This document shows, one piece after another, positions 28,917-37,150 of a DNA stretch of 64,000 nucleotides. Under the pieces are notes generated by a model that searched no databases, had not been told where the DNA came from, and worked only from the letters and a program-made list of their open reading frames with translations. The stretch covers positions 1-64,000 of the forward strand of contig CAMKJS010000003.1 of the NCBI GenBank assembly GCA_946413245.1, read 5' to 3'. A program made the position numbers and the translations under genes. How positions within the stretch are numbered: position 1 is the stretch's first letter; each line of letters opens with the position of its first letter. This stretch comes from an uncultured Clostridia bacterium. Lineage in GTDB: Bacteria; Bacillota; Clostridia; Christensenellales; Aristaeellaceae.

Positions 28917-28924
28917 CCCCCCCC
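28917..28924. repeat. C8 tract at right border of IS1182
   Basis: Eight C residues directly outside the right terminal repeat, partner of 26826-26834. Confidence 0.7.
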
Positions 28925-29018
28925 TAAAAAAATAACAAACACAACGGTTAGAGGCTGATTCGTGGTACTCTAAATACATAATACATATACACATAATTAA
29001 GGAATTGGAGTTTATTTG

Positions 29019-29933
29019 ATGAAGATTTTTGTTACAGGGATTGGCGGGCAGCTAGGGCATGATGTCGTGAATAATGCTTTTTTACGTGGCCATGACGTCA
29101 AAGGGAGTGATATTGCTCCGATCTATAGTGGAGTAATTGATGGAAGTGCAGTTGTCAGTGTGCCTTATATTCAGCTTGATATAACAGATGAATCGGCTGT
29201 TTTTGCTGCGATAAATGATATCAAGCCGGATGCTGTTATTCATTGTGCTGCCTGGACAGCTGTGGATGCAGCAGAGGATGAAGAGAACAGAGCAAAAGTA
29301 GACGCAATCAACCATCTTGGAACACAATATATAGCTAAAGCTGTAAAAGCAGTTGATGCGAAAATGATCTACATTTCTACGGACTATGTATTTGATGGAA
29401 AAGGAGAACGTCCCTGGCAGCCGGATGATAAATGTTATGCACCGCTGAATGTTTACGGGCAAAGTAAGCTTGATGGAGAATTAGCAGTATCTTCATTGCT
29501 TGAAAAGTTTTTTATTGTTCGGATAGCATGGGTGTTCGGTTTGAATGGTAAAAACTTTATCAAGACAATGATCAATGTCGGAAAGACACACGAAACGGTT
29601 CGTGTTGTCAATGATCAGATTGGAACGCCCACATATACCTTGGATCTTGCCCGTCTTCTTGTGGATATGGTAGAATCAGAAAAATATGGATATTATCATG
29701 CAACCAATGAAGGCGGATATATATCCTGGTATGATTTTTGTCTGGAGTTTTATAAACAGTATGGGCTCAGCACAAAGGTTATTCCTGTTACGACTGCAGA
29801 GTATGGGCTTAGTAAGGCGGCAAGACCGGAAAACAGCCGGCTTGATAAATCAAAACTGATCAAAGAAGGCTTTACGCCGCTTCCGGATTGGAAGGATGCG
29901 GTAAGCCGGTATCTGAAAGAGGCGAATATATAA
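29019..29933 (+). CDS. rfbD: dTDP-4-dehydrorhamnose reductase
   Basis: A 304-aa SDR enzyme for the last step of dTDP-L-rhamnose synthesis. Visible are the nucleotide loop GIGGQLGHDVVNNA, HCAAWTAVDAAEDEE, the catalytic STDYVFDGKG and VYGQSKLDGE (Y-x-x-x-K), and the substrate loop RIAWVFGLNGKNF. Start ATG 29019 follows GGAG by 8 nt; a TTG at 29016 is the alternative. It overlaps rfbC by one base. The order D-C-A differs from the common A-C-B-D layout. Confidence 0.94.
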   Translation: MKIFVTGIGGQLGHDVVNNAFLRGHDVKGSDIAPIYSGVIDGSAVVSVPYIQLDITDESAVFAAINDIKPDAVIHCAAWTAVDAAEDEENRAKVDAINHLGTQYIAKAVKAVDAKMIYISTDYVFDGKGERPWQPDDKCYAPLNVYGQSKLDGELAVSSLLEKFFIVRIAWVFGLNGKNFIKTMINVGKTHETVRVVNDQIGTPTYTLDLARLLVDMVESEKYGYYHATNEGGYISWYDFCLEFYKQYGLSTKVIPVTTAEYGLSKAARPENSRLDKSKLIKEGFTPLPDWKDAVSRYLKEANI

Positions 29934-30538
29934 TGGGACAGATAACGATACAAAAGGATTTGGAAGGTATTAAAGGCCTGTGCCTGATTATTCCTGCCGT
30001 ACATGGGGATTCCCGCGGATATTTTATGGAAACATATTCTCAGCGGGATATGGAGGAAGCCGGTTTATTCATTCATTTTGTTCAGGATAATCAGTCTCTT
30101 TCTGGTAAAGGCGTTTTGCGCGGTTTGCATTTTCAGAAGCAGTATCCGCAGACGAAACTGGTACGCGTCATTAAAGGTGAAGTGTTTGACGTAGCGGTTG
30201 ATCTGCGGGCTGAATCTCCGACATATGGGCATTGGCATGGAGAGTTGCTGTCTGAAGAAAACAATCATCAGTTCCTGATTCCACGCGGGTTTGCGCATGG
30301 CTTTCTTGTTTTGTCAGATGTAGCGGCTTTCTGCTACAAATGTGATGACTTTTATCATCCGAATGACGAGGGCGGAATGGCCTGGAATGATCCGGATATA
30401 GGAATTGATTGGCCAAAGCTTACAGGTGAGTACAAAGGCGATGCAGCAGCTGACGGATACCAGGTTGATGGGGTTCCTCTGAAGCTTTCTGAAAAAGACC
30501 AGAAATGGGTTGGCTTAAAAGAAACATTCAAATTTTGA
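29933..30538 (+). CDS. rfbC: dTDP-4-dehydrorhamnose 3,5-epimerase
   Basis: A 201-aa RmlC cupin. Motifs: HGDSRGYFMETYSQRDM, QDNQSLSGKGVLRGLHFQ (catalytic His in RGLHFQ), VDLRAESPTYG, and FLIPRGFAHGFLVLSD followed by F-C-Y-K-C. The C-terminal GMAWNDPDIGIDWP is also characteristic. The ATG overlaps the rfbD stop (TAATG) and GAGGCG lies upstream, giving close coupling. It epimerises C3 and C5 of the 4-keto-6-deoxyglucose intermediate, whose producer (RfbB) is not encoded in this window. Confidence 0.95.
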   Translation: MGQITIQKDLEGIKGLCLIIPAVHGDSRGYFMETYSQRDMEEAGLFIHFVQDNQSLSGKGVLRGLHFQKQYPQTKLVRVIKGEVFDVAVDLRAESPTYGHWHGELLSEENNHQFLIPRGFAHGFLVLSDVAAFCYKCDDFYHPNDEGGMAWNDPDIGIDWPKLTGEYKGDAAADGYQVDGVPLKLSEKDQKWVGLKETFKF

Positions 30539-30553
30539 TGGAGGTATCCTCGC

Positions 30554-31441
30554 ATGAAAGGGATTATTCTTGCCGGCGGTTCAGGAACTCGCCTTTATCC
30601 ATTAACCAAGGTAACGAGTAAACAGCTTCTTCCTATCTATGATAAACCGATGATCTACTATCCGCTCAGTACGCTCATGCTGGCGGGGATCCGGGATATT
30701 CTGATTATCAGCACACCGGAAGATACCCAGAGGTTTGAGCATCTTCTTGGCGACGGATCGCAGTTTGGGATCTGTTTGTCCTATGAGGTGCAGCCATCTC
30801 CCGACGGCCTGGCGCAGGCTTTTATTCTCGGCGAGGAATTCCTGGCCGGCGGTCCCGGAGCAATGGTTCTCGGAGATAATATTTTTTACGGGAACGGTTT
30901 CCGGAGCATGCTGAAGGCGGCTGTAAAGAATGCGGAGGAAAACGGCAGAGCAACCGTATTCGGATACTATGTTCCGGACCCTGAACGCTTCGGGGTAGTT
31001 GAATTCGATGAAAACGGACGGGCATTGTCCATTGAAGAGAAGCCAAAGAACCCAAAATCCAACTATGCAGTGACAGGCTTGTATTTCTATCCTGCAGGAG
31101 TGGCGGATCGGGCGAATCAGGTAAAGCCCTCTGCCCGGGGAGAACTGGAAATCACTACACTCAATGATATGTACCTGGCGGACGGAATTCTGGACGTGCA
31201 GCTGCTGGGCCGTGGGTTTGCCTGGCTTGATACGGGAACAATGGTGTCCCTGCTGGCTGCCGCGAATTTCGTGGAAATGATTCAGAGCAGACAGGGAATC
31301 ACGATTTCCGCGCCGGAGGAGATTGCGTTTATAAACGGGTTTATAGGGAAGGAAAAGCTGATGGAATCGGCGAAACTGTACGGAAAGTCCCCTTACGGAG
31401 AGCATTTACGATCTGTCGCGGAAGGAAAGGTTCGGTATTGA
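30554..31441 (+). CDS. rfbA: Glucose-1-phosphate thymidylyltransferase
   Basis: A 295-aa RmlA-type nucleotidyltransferase. [20 protein letters not shown] is the dTTP-binding signature; [23 protein letters not shown] (metal-binding Asp) and [20 protein letters not shown] follow. The length is normal for the short-form enzyme. GGAGG lies 9 nt before the ATG. It catalyses the entry step to dTDP-sugars and is part of the rfbD-rfbC-rfbA-glf run. Confidence 0.95.
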   Translation: MKGIILAGGSGTRLYPLTKVTSKQLLPIYDKPMIYYPLSTLMLAGIRDILIISTPEDTQRFEHLLGDGSQFGICLSYEVQPSPDGLAQAFILGEEFLAGGPGAMVLGDNIFYGNGFRSMLKAAVKNAEENGRATVFGYYVPDPERFGVVEFDENGRALSIEEKPKNPKSNYAVTGLYFYPAGVADRANQVKPSARGELEITTLNDMYLADGILDVQLLGRGFAWLDTGTMVSLLAAANFVEMIQSRQGITISAPEEIAFINGFIGKEKLMESAKLYGKSPYGEHLRSVAEGKVRY

Positions 31442-31484
31442 AAAGAAGCAGCAGAAAATGTCGCTTTTCTAGAAAGGGGAAGAC

Positions 31485-32618
31485 ATGTATAGCTTCCTAG
31501 TTGTCGGTGCAGGATTGTATGGTGCTACGGTTGCAAGAGAACTGACTGATCATGGGCATTCTGTTCTTGTGATTGAACGCCGTTCGCATATTGCCGGGAA
31601 CGTATTTACCTATCAGCTGGAAGGAATCAATGTTCATCAATACGGTGCACATATATTCCACACAAACAATTCTGCCGTCTGGTCTTATGTTCAGCGTTTT
31701 GCAACCTTTAACCGGTTTACGAACAGTCCGGTAGCGAATTATAAGGGTGAACTGTATTCTCTTCCCTTTAACATGTACACGTTTAATCGTATATGGGGGG
31801 TTGTGACGCCGGCAGAAGCAGCGAAAAAGATCGAGGAGCAGAGGAAAGCCAGCGGCATTACGGAGCCAAAGAATCTGGAGGAGCAGGCAATTTCTCTGGT
31901 TGGTATTGATATTTATGAAAAACTGATTAAAGGGTATACACAGAAACAATGGGGAAGACCGTGTGATCAGTTGCCTGCCTTTATCATCAAAAGGCTGCCG
32001 GTACGTCTGACTTTCGACAACAATTATTTCAACGCTTTGCATCAGGGGATTCCGGTTGGCGGGTATACAAAGATGGTTGAAAAAATGCTGGTCGGAATTG
32101 AGGTTCAGCTGGGTGTGGACTATCTTGCGGACAAAGGAAAATGGGATAAGCTGGCTGAGAAGGTTATTTATACTGGTCCGATTGACGCATACTTTGATTA
32201 CTGCCTTGGGAATTTGGAATACCGTTCAGTCCGGTTTGAAACAGAGTTGCTGGATATGCCGAATTTCCAGGGGAATGCTGCGGTGAATTATACGGATGCG
32301 GAGACACCGTGGACCCGGATTATTGAACATAAATGGTTTGAATTCGGAAAGGATGAGCAGGGGAACGATCTGCCTAAGACTGTGATTTCCCGGGAATACA
32401 GTTCTGAGTGGAAACCGGGGGATGAACCGTATTATCCGGTGAATGATGAGAAAAACAGCAAATTATATAAAGAGTATAGGAGACTCGCAGATCAGGAAAA
32501 GAATGTGGTATTCGGCGGCAGACTGGGAGAATACAAGTATTACGATATGGACCAGGTGATCGCTGCGGCGCTGGAAAAGGCGCGGGAACTGTTGGAAAAA
32601 GGAAACTCGACACCATGA
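31485..32618 (+). CDS. glf: UDP-galactopyranose mutase
   Basis: A 377-aa flavoenzyme interconverting UDP-Galp and UDP-Galf. The FAD-binding loop is VVGAGLYGATVARELTDHG with IERRSHIAGNVFTY. Further landmarks are YGAHIFHTNNSAVW, GYTQKQWGRP, RLPVRLTFDNNYFN and the C-terminal GRLGEYKYYDMDQVI. All are standard. GAAAGGGGA precedes the ATG. It implies galactofuranose in the polysaccharide, so a Galf transferase should be among the local glycosyltransferases. Confidence 0.95.
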   Translation: MYSFLVVGAGLYGATVARELTDHGHSVLVIERRSHIAGNVFTYQLEGINVHQYGAHIFHTNNSAVWSYVQRFATFNRFTNSPVANYKGELYSLPFNMYTFNRIWGVVTPAEAAKKIEEQRKASGITEPKNLEEQAISLVGIDIYEKLIKGYTQKQWGRPCDQLPAFIIKRLPVRLTFDNNYFNALHQGIPVGGYTKMVEKMLVGIEVQLGVDYLADKGKWDKLAEKVIYTGPIDAYFDYCLGNLEYRSVRFETELLDMPNFQGNAAVNYTDAETPWTRIIEHKWFEFGKDEQGNDLPKTVISREYSSEWKPGDEPYYPVNDEKNSKLYKEYRRLADQEKNVVFGGRLGEYKYYDMDQVIAAALEKARELLEKGNSTP

Positions 32619-32643
32619 TGTTATAAGGCAGGAGGCAAACGAC

Positions 32644-32982
32644 ATGAAATTCTACAAAATCGACGATCAGATTGTTATCAGTGACAAGAGCTTATCCGTC
32701 GGCGAAGAGCTTACGGCAAATACGACGGACGGGGCGCATGAAAAGCATGTGCCGGTGATTGAGATCGCGGACGACGTGGTTACGGTCAAAGTCGGATCCG
32801 TCGAACATCCGTCCCTCCCGGCTCACTATATCGAGTGGATTCTGCTGGAGACGGAGCAGGGCTTCCAGATTCATTATTTGAAACCGGGGATGAAGCCGGA
32901 GGCGGCATTCAAGGTGAACGAGAAGGCGGTTGCGGCCTATGAATACTGCAATCTCCACGGGCTGTGGAAGGCCGAGGCATAA
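32644..32982 (+). CDS. Superoxide reductase (desulfoferrodoxin C-terminal domain), lacking centre I
   Basis: A 112-aa superoxide reductase that would reduce superoxide to peroxide with no oxygen release, as in anaerobes. The Fe(His)4Cys centre ligands are all visible: His35 in EKHVPVIE, His55 in VEHP, His61 in HYIEW, and Cys102 and His105 in CNLHGLW. The family's Glu33-Lys34 pair is also present. The N-terminus keeps M-K-F-Y and the ANTTDGA linker of desulfoferrodoxins, but the four cysteines of the desulforedoxin centre are gone. Electrons must then come straight from rubredoxin or a similar donor. It lies 26 nt after glf; GGAGG precedes the ATG. Confidence 0.88.
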   Translation: MKFYKIDDQIVISDKSLSVGEELTANTTDGAHEKHVPVIEIADDVVTVKVGSVEHPSLPAHYIEWILLETEQGFQIHYLKPGMKPEAAFKVNEKAVAAYEYCNLHGLWKAEA

Positions 32983-33056
32983 GGAGAGAATATTGCTGCC
33001 GGGGGATTTCCCTGGTAGCATGATGACTTGTGTGATTTGAAATGAAGGAGACTGAC

Positions 33057-33491
33057 ATGGGCGGAAAAACGGAGCGAAGTCCGAGCGGGGAGTTTATCAG
33101 GATGATCTGCGCGCTGTATCACGACCGGTATGACGACCGGGAGGAAGACAGCAGGCCCGGAGGGGAGAGCTGGCAGCCGGGGATCCGGGCAATGCACACG
33201 TCCTTGGAGCAGTTCCGGAAGGAGCTGGAAGGAAAAGGAATCCGGATGAGCACCGCCAAGATCCGGAAGATCCTGATTACCGGAGGACTGTGGTCCACCG
33301 AAAGATCCCGGGAGGCGGCCCGATTATATGAGGAATATGGCTCCATCCGCCGGGTGGTGGAGGAGCTGGGGCTGTCGGTGGGGGCAGTGATCACATACCT
33401 GCCCTATCAGAAAGGGGTATATGACCTGGAGGAAAAGAGCGGGAATGCCCGGAGGATCGAGCGGTACAGAGAAAACCACCGGCGTCGTTAA
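33057..33491 (+). CDS. Hypothetical HTH-like protein
   Basis: A 144-aa basic, charged protein. The middle reads STAKIRKILITGGLWSTERS, then EYGSIRRVVEELGLSVGAVI, a helix-turn-helix-like segment like the ends of sigma or resolvase DNA-binding domains, then TYLPYQKGVYDLEEKS. The tail is Arg-rich. I do not recognise a named family; DNA binding is inference from the HTH-like segment. The ATG at 33057 has AAGGAG 6 nt upstream; an in-frame ATG at 33042 overlaps that site. The stop codon lies inside the loop of the convergent terminator hairpin. Confidence 0.6.
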   Translation: MGGKTERSPSGEFIRMICALYHDRYDDREEDSRPGGESWQPGIRAMHTSLEQFRKELEGKGIRMSTAKIRKILITGGLWSTERSREAARLYEEYGSIRRVVEELGLSVGAVITYLPYQKGVYDLEEKSGNARRIERYRENHRRR

Positions 33492-33502
33492 GGCGCCGGT
33501 GG
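33476..33502 (-). terminator. rho-independent terminator of the amino-acid ABC operon
   Basis: A perfect 9-bp stem CCACCGGCG/CGCCGGTGG with a 9-nt loop. Read on the minus strand it is followed by TTTTCT, so it ends transcription of the ABC operon. On the plus strand there is no U-run, and the stem overlaps the end of the HTH-like gene. Confidence 0.72.
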
Positions 33503-33526
33503 AATGATGCGGAATATCAAGCGATA

Positions 33527-34267
33527 TCAGCTGTTGAGCACCCGCTTCAGGAACTCCCGGGTACGCTGGTTATCGGGGTTGGTGAAGATTTTCGCTGGAG
33601 GGCCTTCCTCCTCGATAACCCCGTCCGCCATATAGACCACATGGGTGCTGACGTCCCGGGCAAAAGCCATTTCGTGGGTGACCACCAGCATGGTCATGTT
33701 ATCCTTCGCCAGGGATTTCATGACGTCCAGAACCTCGCCCACCATCTCCGGATCCAGGGCCGAGGTGGGCTCGTCGAAGAGCAGGACCTCCGGCTCCATG
33801 GCCAGGGCCCGGGCGATGGCGACCCGCTGCTTCTGCCCGCCGGAAATCTGATCCGGCCGGGCGTTGATGTAGGGGGCCATGCCGACCTTGTTCAGATAGT
33901 ACAGGGCCCGCTGCCGGGCTTCCTCCTTCTTCACATGGGAGACCTTCTGCTGTCCGATCATGCAGTTGGCAAGAACCGTCATGTTGCTGAACAGGTTGAA
34001 GCTCTGGAAGACCATTCCCACTTTGGCCCGGTAGGCGGAGGGATTGATTTTCCCTTTTGTCACATCCTGCCCGTGGAAAAGGATTTCCCCGGTGGTAAGA
34101 GTTTCCAGCAGGTTGATGCAGCGCAGCAGCGTGGATTTACCGCTTCCGCTGGCTCCGATGATGGTGGTGACGTCCCCCTTGTCGACCGTGAAGTCGATAT
34201 CCTTCAGAACCGCGTGAGACCCGAAGGCTTTGGAGAGGTGACGGATTTCCAGAATATGCCCGCTCAT
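33527..34267 (-). CDS. Polar amino-acid ABC transporter, ATP-binding protein (GlnQ/HisP type)
   Basis: A 246-aa ATPase: Walker [15 protein letters not shown]-loop [13 protein letters not shown], signature [15 protein letters not shown], Walker [16 protein letters not shown] and switch VVTHEM. This is the PAAT family architecture for polar amino-acid uptake. It is the last gene of a three-gene minus-strand operon (binding protein, permease, ATPase), overlapping the permease by 4 bp (ATGA). The specific amino acid cannot be told. Confidence 0.95.
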   Translation of the reverse strand: MSGHILEIRHLSKAFGSHAVLKDIDFTVDKGDVTTIIGASGSGKSTLLRCINLLETLTTGEILFHGQDVTKGKINPSAYRAKVGMVFQSFNLFSNMTVLANCMIGQQKVSHVKKEEARQRALYYLNKVGMAPYINARPDQISGGQKQRVAIARALAMEPEVLLFDEPTSALDPEMVGEVLDVMKSLAKDNMTMLVVTHEMAFARDVSTHVVYMADGVIEEEGPPAKIFTNPDNQRTREFLKRVLNS

Positions 34268-35094
34268 GATTTCCCTCCTTTGTAATCCTTGCTGATTTCA
34301 TCAAAGGGGGAAACGGCGTCTTCCGGAAGGGAGTACGTTCCGGCGGACATAACCAGGCTGTCTGTGCTGACCAGTTCGTAATCCGATTTGCCCGCCAGCT
34401 TCTTTTCCAGCTTGCGCAGAAGGAAGGAAGCGAACAGGGTCAGGCAGAGATAGCCCACCATCTCCATGAAGGCGGAGGGGAAGTATTTGAACACGGCGCC
34501 GGAAACCATCTTATGAACGGCGAAGAAATCGGAAAACCCGATAATGAACATGACGGAGGTATCCTTGACGTTGATGATGTAGTTGTTCCCGATCTGCGGC
34601 ATGATATTGCGCAGGGTCTGGGGCAGGATCACGTAAAGCATGGTTTGCCAGTGATTCATGCCGACGGCCTTCGCTCCCTCGGACTGGCCGGGGTCGATGC
34701 TCATGATGCCGCCGCGGACGGATTCCGCCATATAGGCGCCGGTATTGACGGACACCACGATGATGCTGACGGTCCAGATATCCCGGAAGGAGACGCCGAA
34801 GAAATAGGGCATACCGTAATAGATGAATACGGCCTGCAGGATCATGGGGGTGCCGCGGAAAACTTCCACATAAGCCCGGAGAATGATCCGGATGAATTTC
34901 AGGAGCGCCTTTTTCAGAAACGGATCGGCAGGGCCGCAGGGAATCGTCTGCAGAATACCGCAGAAGAACCCGATAACGCAGCCGATGAGGGTAGCCACCA
35001 CCGACAGGATCAGGGTGTTCGAGATCCCGGTCAGATAGACTGTGCCGTACTTGGCCCAGAGGGATCCGATATCGGAGATAAGCTGTGCAAACAT
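34264..35094 (-). CDS. Polar amino-acid ABC transporter, permease
   Basis: A 276-aa HisM/GlnP-type permease with about five membrane spans. It has [19 protein letters not shown] and the EAA coupling loop [22 protein letters not shown] near residue 160. A C-terminal tail of about 45 hydrophilic residues after the last span (from [13 protein letters not shown]) is longer than usual. Only one permease gene is present, so it should act as a homodimer. It lies 4 nt downstream of the binding-protein gene. Confidence 0.94.
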   Translation of the reverse strand: MFAQLISDIGSLWAKYGTVYLTGISNTLILSVVATLIGCVIGFFCGILQTIPCGPADPFLKKALLKFIRIILRAYVEVFRGTPMILQAVFIYYGMPYFFGVSFRDIWTVSIIVVSVNTGAYMAESVRGGIMSIDPGQSEGAKAVGMNHWQTMLYVILPQTLRNIMPQIGNNYIINVKDTSVMFIIGFSDFFAVHKMVSGAVFKYFPSAFMEMVGYLCLTLFASFLLRKLEKKLAGKSDYELVSTDSLVMSAGTYSLPEDAVSPFDEISKDYKGGKS

Positions 35095-35098
35095 ACGC

Positions 35099-35938
35099 TT
35101 ATTCGCTCAGAGGCTGAATCCGGATGGCTTCCTGCATAAGGGCGTTGAAGTCGTCTGCGGTCTTGCCGCTCAGATAGCTGTTGATGGCGTCCACCAGGGC
35201 GGTGTTGCCCTTCTGGACGGAGATGCCGATGTTGATTTCTTCTTCGGAGACCTGGAAATCATCCCCGCTGCCGGCAAAGTCCAGAAGCACCAGATCCGGA
35301 TAGGCGATCAAAGCGCCCTGGGCGGTGGGCATATCCGTGCAGACGAAATCCACGGTGCCGGATTCCACAGCCATCAGCATGGCGGGAGCGGATTCAGCGG
35401 GCATGGCGATCTGCGCATTGGGAATCTGGGGCAGGCAGGAATCGTACCAGATGGTGCCGCTCTGGCTGGTGCAGCTGCCGCCGGACAGTGCGGAAATGCC
35501 CTTGGCTTCGGCGAACTGGCTGCCCTGCCTGGTGAGGCAGACGATGGTGGCGTAGAGATACGGGCCGGCAAAATCGACGGCTTCCATCCGCTCAGAGGTC
35601 ATGCTCTGCCCGGCGATGACCGCGTCACAGACACCGGACTGCACCGCGGGAATCAGGGAATCCCAGTCCAGCTGCATGATTTCCAGCTTCCAGCCGTTGG
35701 CTTCGCAGATGGCTTTAGCGGTCATAACGTCATAGCCGTTGGCATAAAGCACGGAATCCTTGATCGGGACAGCGCCGTTGGAATCGTCAGGCTGGGCCCA
35801 GTTGTATGGGGCATAGGCGCATTCCATGGCCACGGTGAGGACGCCGTCCTCCAGACCGGGGATCACGGAGTCGGCACAGACCGGCAGTGCCATGAGGGCC
35901 AGGGCCAGAACCAGCAGGAGAGAGAAGAATTTCTTCAT
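35099..35938 (-). CDS. Polar amino-acid ABC transporter, substrate-binding protein
   Basis: A 279-aa SBP_bac_3 protein with a signal peptide (MKKFFSLLLVLALALMALPV, cut after CA-D). No lipobox cysteine follows the cleavage site, so it may be released or held by other means, unusual for a Gram-positive binding protein. Typical features: VAMECAYAPYNWAQPDDS at the start of the mature domain, the amino-acid clamp region VIAGQSMTSERMEAVDFAGP and the C-terminal GISVQKGNTALVDAINSYL. GGAAGG precedes the ATG. Confidence 0.92.
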   Translation of the reverse strand: MKKFFSLLLVLALALMALPVCADSVIPGLEDGVLTVAMECAYAPYNWAQPDDSNGAVPIKDSVLYANGYDVMTAKAICEANGWKLEIMQLDWDSLIPAVQSGVCDAVIAGQSMTSERMEAVDFAGPYLYATIVCLTRQGSQFAEAKGISALSGGSCTSQSGTIWYDSCLPQIPNAQIAMPAESAPAMLMAVESGTVDFVCTDMPTAQGALIAYPDLVLLDFAGSGDDFQVSEEEINIGISVQKGNTALVDAINSYLSGKTADDFNALMQEAIRIQPLSE

Positions 35939-35975
35939 AACAAACCTTCCTTTCGTTCAGTCAGAATGTAATGAC

Positions 35976-36003
35976 AGTGTACCCCGAAGGATTGTACAGA
36001 TAA
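35976..36003 (-). promoter_or_regulatory. possible promoter of the amino-acid ABC operon
   Basis: Read on the minus strand, TTATCT and TACACT are separated by 16 nt about 40 nt before the binding-protein start. The -35 match is weak. A divergent strong promoter for the plus strand lies just beyond at 36032. Confidence 0.4.
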
Positions 36004-36031
36004 AGTTTTTTTTCGCCATTTTGGGGCCGGG

Positions 36032-36060
36032 TTGAAGGAAAAGGGGCTGTATGCTATAAT
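36032..36060 (+). promoter_or_regulatory. sigma-A promoter upstream of the split membrane protein
   Basis: TTGAAG (36032-36037), a 17-nt spacer, then TATAAT (36055-36060). The start codon at 36090 is about 23 nt after the expected transcription start. Confidence 0.72.
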
Positions 36061-36089
36061 CCGGGATGGAAACCAACGAAGGAGGAGTT

Positions 36090-37136
36090 ATGAACGTATT
36101 GAATGTAATCCTGTGGGTTGTGGTGCTGGTCATCATGCCCATGGGCGTAGGGGCGGCGGTATGTCGCTGGCTGGCGGTGGGGATCCACCCGGCCAAACTG
36201 TATCTGGTGGGGACCTTTACGGAGTGGGCTCTGTTTCAGCTGGTGACAGTTCCGATGGTGTGGTACCGGATGCATTTCCGGCCGCTGTGGATCGGAATGA
36301 CCATAGTACTGGGGCTGCTGGCGCTGCTCGGATGGGCGCTGCTGATTGCAAACCGGGGACAGCAGGAGCAGAAACCGGAACGGAAGAAGCCAGGCGCGGC
36401 GGCGATCATCGTGACGGTGATCATGATCCTGGGATTCCTGTTCCTGGCATATGAGCTGGCAGTGCACCAGAGGCCGGACAAGGATGATGCCCGCTATGTG
36501 GCGGTTGCTCTGGATATCGTGAATAGCGATACGATATTCGGAGTGGATGCTGCCACAGGGCTGCCGGCGGCGAGGATTACTTTGGAAATGCAGCGGGACG
36601 CAATAGCTCCTTATATGGTTTATATAGCCTATGTGGCGCAGGTGACAGGAACGCATGCGACGATTATATCGCATAGTGTCCTGCAGATGTCTTTCCTGCT
36701 GGCTATGCTGGCGGTTTACTGGCTTCTGGCGGAACGCTTCTTCCCGGGGGATCTGTTCGCAAAAAGTGCGGCGGTGATCCTGATTTTCACGATGATTGTG
36801 TTCGGGGATCATGTATCTGTGCTGGAAAACGTAGCACTGTGGCGCGTGTGGCAGGGAAAGGCGGCGGTAGCCGGCTTGGGAGTTCCCTTTGCTTACTGGG
36901 TAGGGACACAGATCGACGACCGGCCCAAGGGATGGAAAGCTTATCTGCTGTTTTACATTACTATGTTGGCGTTTTGCTTCCTATCTATCATGGGCTTGGT
37001 ACTGGGAGTTGTATTCTGTGGTGGATTCGGTGTGGCGTATGGGATCCGGCGGAAATCTCTGTGGGTGACAATCAGGTGCTTTGTTCCGCTGCTGTTTTTC
37101 GCGGGATATTACTGGGTGTATACCCTCTATAACTGA
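36090..37136 (+). CDS. Multi-spanning membrane protein, N-terminal part (DUF6077-like)
   Basis: A 348-aa protein with about nine membrane spans and an outside loop carrying HQRPDKDDARYVAVALDIVN, a pattern with D-D-A-R/Y as in GT-C-like and DUF6077 membrane proteins. GAAGGAGGAG lies 1-2 nt from the ideal distance to ATG 36090; the ATG at 36066 has no site. The frame ends at a TGA (37134-37136) just after ...YYWVYTLYN. The next ORF (37151) begins in the -1 frame and continues with membrane spans and a soluble tail. The two together (about 615 aa) look like one ancestral gene broken by a frameshift, but reinitiation is possible. Function unknown. Confidence 0.62.
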   Translation: MNVLNVILWVVVLVIMPMGVGAAVCRWLAVGIHPAKLYLVGTFTEWALFQLVTVPMVWYRMHFRPLWIGMTIVLGLLALLGWALLIANRGQQEQKPERKKPGAAAIIVTVIMILGFLFLAYELAVHQRPDKDDARYVAVALDIVNSDTIFGVDAATGLPAARITLEMQRDAIAPYMVYIAYVAQVTGTHATIISHSVLQMSFLLAMLAVYWLLAERFFPGDLFAKSAAVILIFTMIVFGDHVSVLENVALWRVWQGKAAVAGLGVPFAYWVGTQIDDRPKGWKAYLLFYITMLAFCFLSIMGLVLGVVFCGGFGVAYGIRRKSLWVTIRCFVPLLFFAGYYWVYTLYN

Positions 37137-37150
37137 GGGGAGGGAGAGCG

